Shown: positions 61,539-64,000 of the stretch, piece by piece
Numbering within the stretch: position 1 is the first letter of the stretch
Layout: every line of letters begins with the position of its first letter
The notes under the pieces: model-generated
Seen by the model: the letters and a program-made list of their open reading frames with translations, nothing else
Database searches by the model: none
What the model was told of the DNA's origin: nothing
From: Thermocrinis albus DSM 14484
GTDB lineage: Bacteria; Aquificota; Aquificia; Aquificales; Aquificaceae
Length of the DNA stretch: 64,000 nucleotides
Reading direction: 5' to 3'
Assembly (NCBI RefSeq): GCF_000025605.1
Contig: NC_013894.1
Coordinates: forward strand, 419,529-483,528
Program-made: the position numbers and the translations under genes

Positions 61539-61667
61539 TCTCTATCCCCATAATGGGTATAACTTGCTCCGATCTCTCTTAGCGCGCTTACACTTTTCTG
61601 GTTGTTGGGGGACATGTATTTTATTATATTGCCAGCAAGGGAGTAAGTGAATAATATTTATTAAGAA
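61539..61667. other. Right edge of the defence island, divergent control region
   Basis: This 129-bp gap separates the helicase (leftward) from the hypothetical gene (rightward). It holds an inverted repeat CCCAT-A-ATGGG (61547-61557) just before the helicase start, which could be an operator, and a palindrome AGCGCGCT. AT-rich sequence follows near the rightward start (AATAATATTTATT). TATACC on the minus strand lies about 20 bases before the helicase ATG. No repeat matching the left edge is seen. Confidence 0.4.
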
Positions 61668-62024
61668 ATGCGGGTGAGGTTCAGAATAGCTCTGTACAGG
61701 GATGGTGTAAGGCTTACCAAAGAACAGCTTAAGGATCGTAAGGATCCTTTGGGAATAGGTATGCGCTACGTGACGGAGTTTAAGTACTTGGAGGCTACCA
61801 AGTGGCTTATGGTGGCGAAAGACTCCTATGAGAAGTACCTGTTGTTGGGTCTTATTAACTTTGCTCTTGCTCAGGACTGGCTGGGAAGGGAGTTTCTAGA
61901 AAATGCTTCCCTGTACGAACCTGCGGAAAACGTCCAGTTTTTTGTAGAGGTTCCCGAAAAGGGCCTTCGTGCAGAGATAAAGGGTCTGCGGGACGTTCTT
62001 AATCTACAGAGGTTAAGCGCCTGA
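61668..62024 (+). CDS. Hypothetical protein, helical
   Basis: I do not recognise this 118-residue protein. It begins MRVRFRIALYRDGVRLTKEQ and has a central paired-helix region (YLEATKWLMVAKDSYEKYLLLGLINFALA) that resembles a TPR hairpin. It ends EIKGLRDVLNLQRLSA. There is no signal peptide or metal motif. Base composition is back to the chromosomal norm, so it lies outside the island. The 3' end overlaps the VWA gene by 26 bp. Confidence 0.6.
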   Translation: MRVRFRIALYRDGVRLTKEQLKDRKDPLGIGMRYVTEFKYLEATKWLMVAKDSYEKYLLLGLINFALAQDWLGREFLENASLYEPAENVQFFVEVPEKGLRAEIKGLRDVLNLQRLSA

Positions 62025-63867
62025 AGTAGTTTTCTAAAACAAAGGAGAAGGCAGAAGGTAAACGTGATATATCGCTGACCTTTATAGCTGTTCTGTCAAA
62101 GTACTCCTCTATGTAGTTTCTGCTTTGTCCCACTCCCACACCCACAAGGGGATACTCCTTTTTCATGGTGTCTATGATTTTTTTCAGTTCTGTTCCTTTC
62201 AAACCTCTCGTAGGTTCTCCGTCTGAAAAGAGGATGAGAACACCCCGACGGTGGGTGGTTTTACAGTAACTACTAAGGTGATCAAAGGCTTTAAGAAGTG
62301 CCAGCTCTATGTTGGTGGCACCTCCCACCATGGAGGGTATCTGCATGAACTTACTTCTAAAGTTTCTGTAGTCTTCGTCAAAGTCCTTGAGGGTCATAAC
62401 CCTCTCGCTGAAGAGGTCTACAGAGAGGGGCATCCCCATACTGCTGAGGGTCTCTGCCACCAAAAGGAGGGCTTTCATGGCGCTTACCAGTTTTTCCTCC
62501 TTCCTCATGGAAGAGGAGACATCTATGACCAGCTTGAAGGCCAACTCTTTCCTCTCCGGTACAACGCGCCTCTGGTAAATCCTACCTCTACCTGTGGGAA
62601 CTTCCACCGATAGTTTTTTCAGATTTAACCTCCTTCCCGTATGGTATCTACCCCACCAGTACTCTTCCTCCTTGGGTAAAAGCTTTTCAAACTTCCTTCG
62701 GAGGGCCTCCACGTGCGGAAGAACATCCTTCAGCATGAGTCTGTAGCTTCTGTACTCTTCCTCTGTGAGGCCTGTTTCACGCAAAAACTGTTTGTCTTTG
62801 TCAGAGAGATCTTTACGAGAATGAGAGGAGGAGGAGAGACTTCTACCGGACCTTTCTTCCTGCCAAGGTTTGAAAAGGAAGGTGAGAAAACCTCTGTGCT
62901 CCAGCTCTACCTCCAGGGTTTTGGGAAGGAAGAGTCTTAAGAAGCTTACGTCCCTCTCCAGCATGTTGAGATAAGACATCTGTTTCATGTAGTCCTTCAT
63001 CCAGTCTGGTAAGTTCCTTATGTGTTTTACAAGATCCTTCACCACATCCGAAGGTATTTGGACGGCTTTTAGATCTCTGTTCTTCAGTATGAAGTCCTGA
63101 AGGTGTGGAGGGAGTTTCTTGAGGACATCTGTCATTATACGGCCTCTGTGACCATCCTGTCGGTTTCTGCCTCTTGCCTCTTCCAAAAGGAGATCTACAA
63201 AGTTAAGTTCCTGCGCCTCCTCCAGCAACACCCTGTACTTACCAAAGAACTCCTCCATGAGAACGTCGTAAGCCTGTCCATCCGGTAGGGAGAGGTACTC
63301 CTGCATTGCTCTAGCAAGACTTCTCACCTGTCGTGACACAAGGGGAGACAAAAGGTCTTCTCTACCTGTCCACAAGGCTATAAAACCCAGTGCCATAAGA
63401 TGATGGGGATAAAGATCCTCCAGCTGAGAGAGGATGTGTAGGTACCTCTGCTGGAGATAGGAAGAGGAGTGGGGGTGTCTTTCGGTAATTCTTTTGTCAG
63501 CCTTGAGGGATTCTAAGGGGGCGTAAAGGACTAGGAAGGATGTGGGAGGGTACCCGAAACGGAAGAACTCCCTCTGACCCAATCTCCACAGGTAGAAGTT
63601 GGTTTCTAAGAGGCTCACCTCGTGTCTTATCTCGGTCAGTATTTCCTCTTCACTTTTTCTGGAGAGCTGGTTTATGTCAAAGACGATACCTTCGGGTTTT
63701 CTTACAGCGGGTGGAACCTCCTCTACCTCAGCCCGTGCCCACATTTCCAACAAAGGCAGATGCATAGGATCGTATCCACAGCCCCAGCCCTCGTAGCTGG
63801 GAACGAACTTCATACCGTACTCTTGCTCCAATAGGTGAGACACCACTCGCCATTTTTCTTTCATCAC
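61999..63867 (-). CDS. VWA domain protein (CoxE/CobT-like)
   Basis: The 622-residue cytoplasmic protein has a long helical N-terminal part and a C-terminal von Willebrand A domain with an intact MIDAS: DVSSSM (449-454), a Thr in GGATN and LFSDGEPT. Such proteins normally act with a MoxR-type AAA ATPase in metal-cofactor or complex maturation, but no MoxR gene is in the window. The start is GTG 63867 or ATG 63864. TAAATT at 63881-63876 lies 8 bases before the GTG. Confidence 0.85.
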   Translation of the reverse strand: MMKEKWRVVSHLLEQEYGMKFVPSYEGWGCGYDPMHLPLLEMWARAEVEEVPPAVRKPEGIVFDINQLSRKSEEEILTEIRHEVSLLETNFYLWRLGQREFFRFGYPPTSFLVLYAPLESLKADKRITERHPHSSSYLQQRYLHILSQLEDLYPHHLMALGFIALWTGREDLLSPLVSRQVRSLARAMQEYLSLPDGQAYDVLMEEFFGKYRVLLEEAQELNFVDLLLEEARGRNRQDGHRGRIMTDVLKKLPPHLQDFILKNRDLKAVQIPSDVVKDLVKHIRNLPDWMKDYMKQMSYLNMLERDVSFLRLFLPKTLEVELEHRGFLTFLFKPWQEERSGRSLSSSSHSRKDLSDKDKQFLRETGLTEEEYRSYRLMLKDVLPHVEALRRKFEKLLPKEEEYWWGRYHTGRRLNLKKLSVEVPTGRGRIYQRRVVPERKELAFKLVIDVSSSMRKEEKLVSAMKALLLVAETLSSMGMPLSVDLFSERVMTLKDFDEDYRNFRSKFMQIPSMVGGATNIELALLKAFDHLSSYCKTTHRRGVLILFSDGEPTRGLKGTELKKIIDTMKKEYPLVGVGVGQSRNYIEEYFDRTAIKVSDISRLPSAFSFVLENYFRRLTSVD

Positions 63868-63886
63868 AGATGTTAAATTTAATTCA

Positions 63887-64000
63887 GTGAAAGGTGTTGT
63901 ATTTCTTCTCTTGACACTGATACCTTGGATCTTCTCATGTACAGGAGATGATACACCTTACATAGCTTTCTTTATATCGGGTGAAGGAAGACAGAGTAAG
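63887..64000 (+). CDS. Lipoprotein, N-terminal fragment running off the window
   Basis: From GTG 63887 the frame stays open to the last base. It reads MKGVVFLLLTLIPWIFSC and onwards: a basic residue, a hydrophobic core and a lipobox-like IFSC followed by Thr-Gly-Asp-Asp, the layout of a bacterial lipoprotein signal peptide. TAAATT (63874-63879) lies 7 bases upstream. Only 38 codons are visible, so the mature protein cannot be assigned. It is divergent from the VWA gene. Confidence 0.5.
   Translation, partial: MKGVVFLLLTLIPWIFSCTGDDTPYIAFFISGEGRQSK

Noticed and set aside
1-64000. CRISPR arrays, complete insertion sequences, rRNA genes
   Set aside because: No regularly spaced repeats, no transposase gene and no rRNA-like sequence were seen; the only clear long repeat is the LysM duplication.

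Overview
The window reads as a stretch of chromosome from a thermophilic, chemolithoautotrophic member of the Aquificaceae (Hydrogenobacter/Thermocrinis-like). This is an inference from content, not a database hit. The content behind it: a nitrogenase-cofactor operon, a flavocytochrome-c-type sulfide dehydrogenase with a Rieske partner, short-form HisG, a chromosomal RusA-type Holliday junction resolvase, a lone flagellar rod-binding protein, very dense gene packing and Lys/Glu-rich proteins. Base composition is moderate and uniform, except for one clearly AT-richer block at about 52.9-61.6 kb.

Layout. (1) 1-5.3 kb, plus strand: the 3' part of a nif operon. It holds a NifX-associated protein (truncated by the window start), a DegT-like protein without the usual PLP lysine, nifE, nifN, nifX, a di-TOBE molybdate-binding protein and a small CCE_0567-type metalloprotein. 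nifHDK are expected upstream. (2) 5.3-28.9 kb: short alternating operons of core genes. They include pyrG, a sulfur-carrier-like protein with a GlcF-like Fe-S protein, an exported M16 protease pair, a CtpA-like protease, RusA, an NlpD-like LysM protein with a 210-bp internal tandem duplication, acyP, glyA with a strongly structured leader, a membrane Clp-fold protease, tpx, hisG, ymdB, tRNA-Leu(CAG), cmk, pabB, der, hslV, mtnA, gatA, tsaB, a histidine kinase and a subtilase with a C-terminal sorting signal. (3) 29.1-31.2 kb: a Tat-exported sulfide dehydrogenase flavoprotein plus Rieske protein. (4) 31.2-52.8 kb: core genes again (rpmI, gmk, rpoZ, a lytic transglycosylase, hemL, M28, ilvE, an OmpA-like protein, an aminotransferase, a FlgJ-like protein, an Omp85 protein, galU, trpF, hemW, rodA, a roadblock/DUF4388/GTPase cassette, argC, rpsI, rplM, hisS). 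(5) 52.9-61.6 kb, minus strand: an AT-rich defence island of a PLD-SNF2 helicase, an Eco57I-class DNA methyltransferase, a 54-residue detached tail and an OLD-family nuclease. (6) 61.7-64 kb: a hypothetical protein, a large VWA protein and the start of a lipoprotein gene running off the end.

How it fits together: the organism appears able to fix nitrogen and oxidise reduced sulfur in the periplasm, and it has a two-membrane envelope (Omp85, OmpA, NlpD, lytic transglycosylase, RodA). Two genome-scale patterns stand out. Nine of eleven convergent gene pairs overlap at their 3' ends, so there is almost no room for intrinsic terminators. Many starts lack a Shine-Dalgarno sequence but have a -10 box 6-9 nt before the start codon, which suggests leaderless mRNAs; several divergent pairs have -10 boxes that overlap back to back. 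The best candidates for something undescribed are the defence island, the glyA leader RNA and the lysine-less DegT protein in the nif operon. No CRISPR array, intact insertion sequence or rRNA was seen, and no gene-free stretch exceeds 300 bases.
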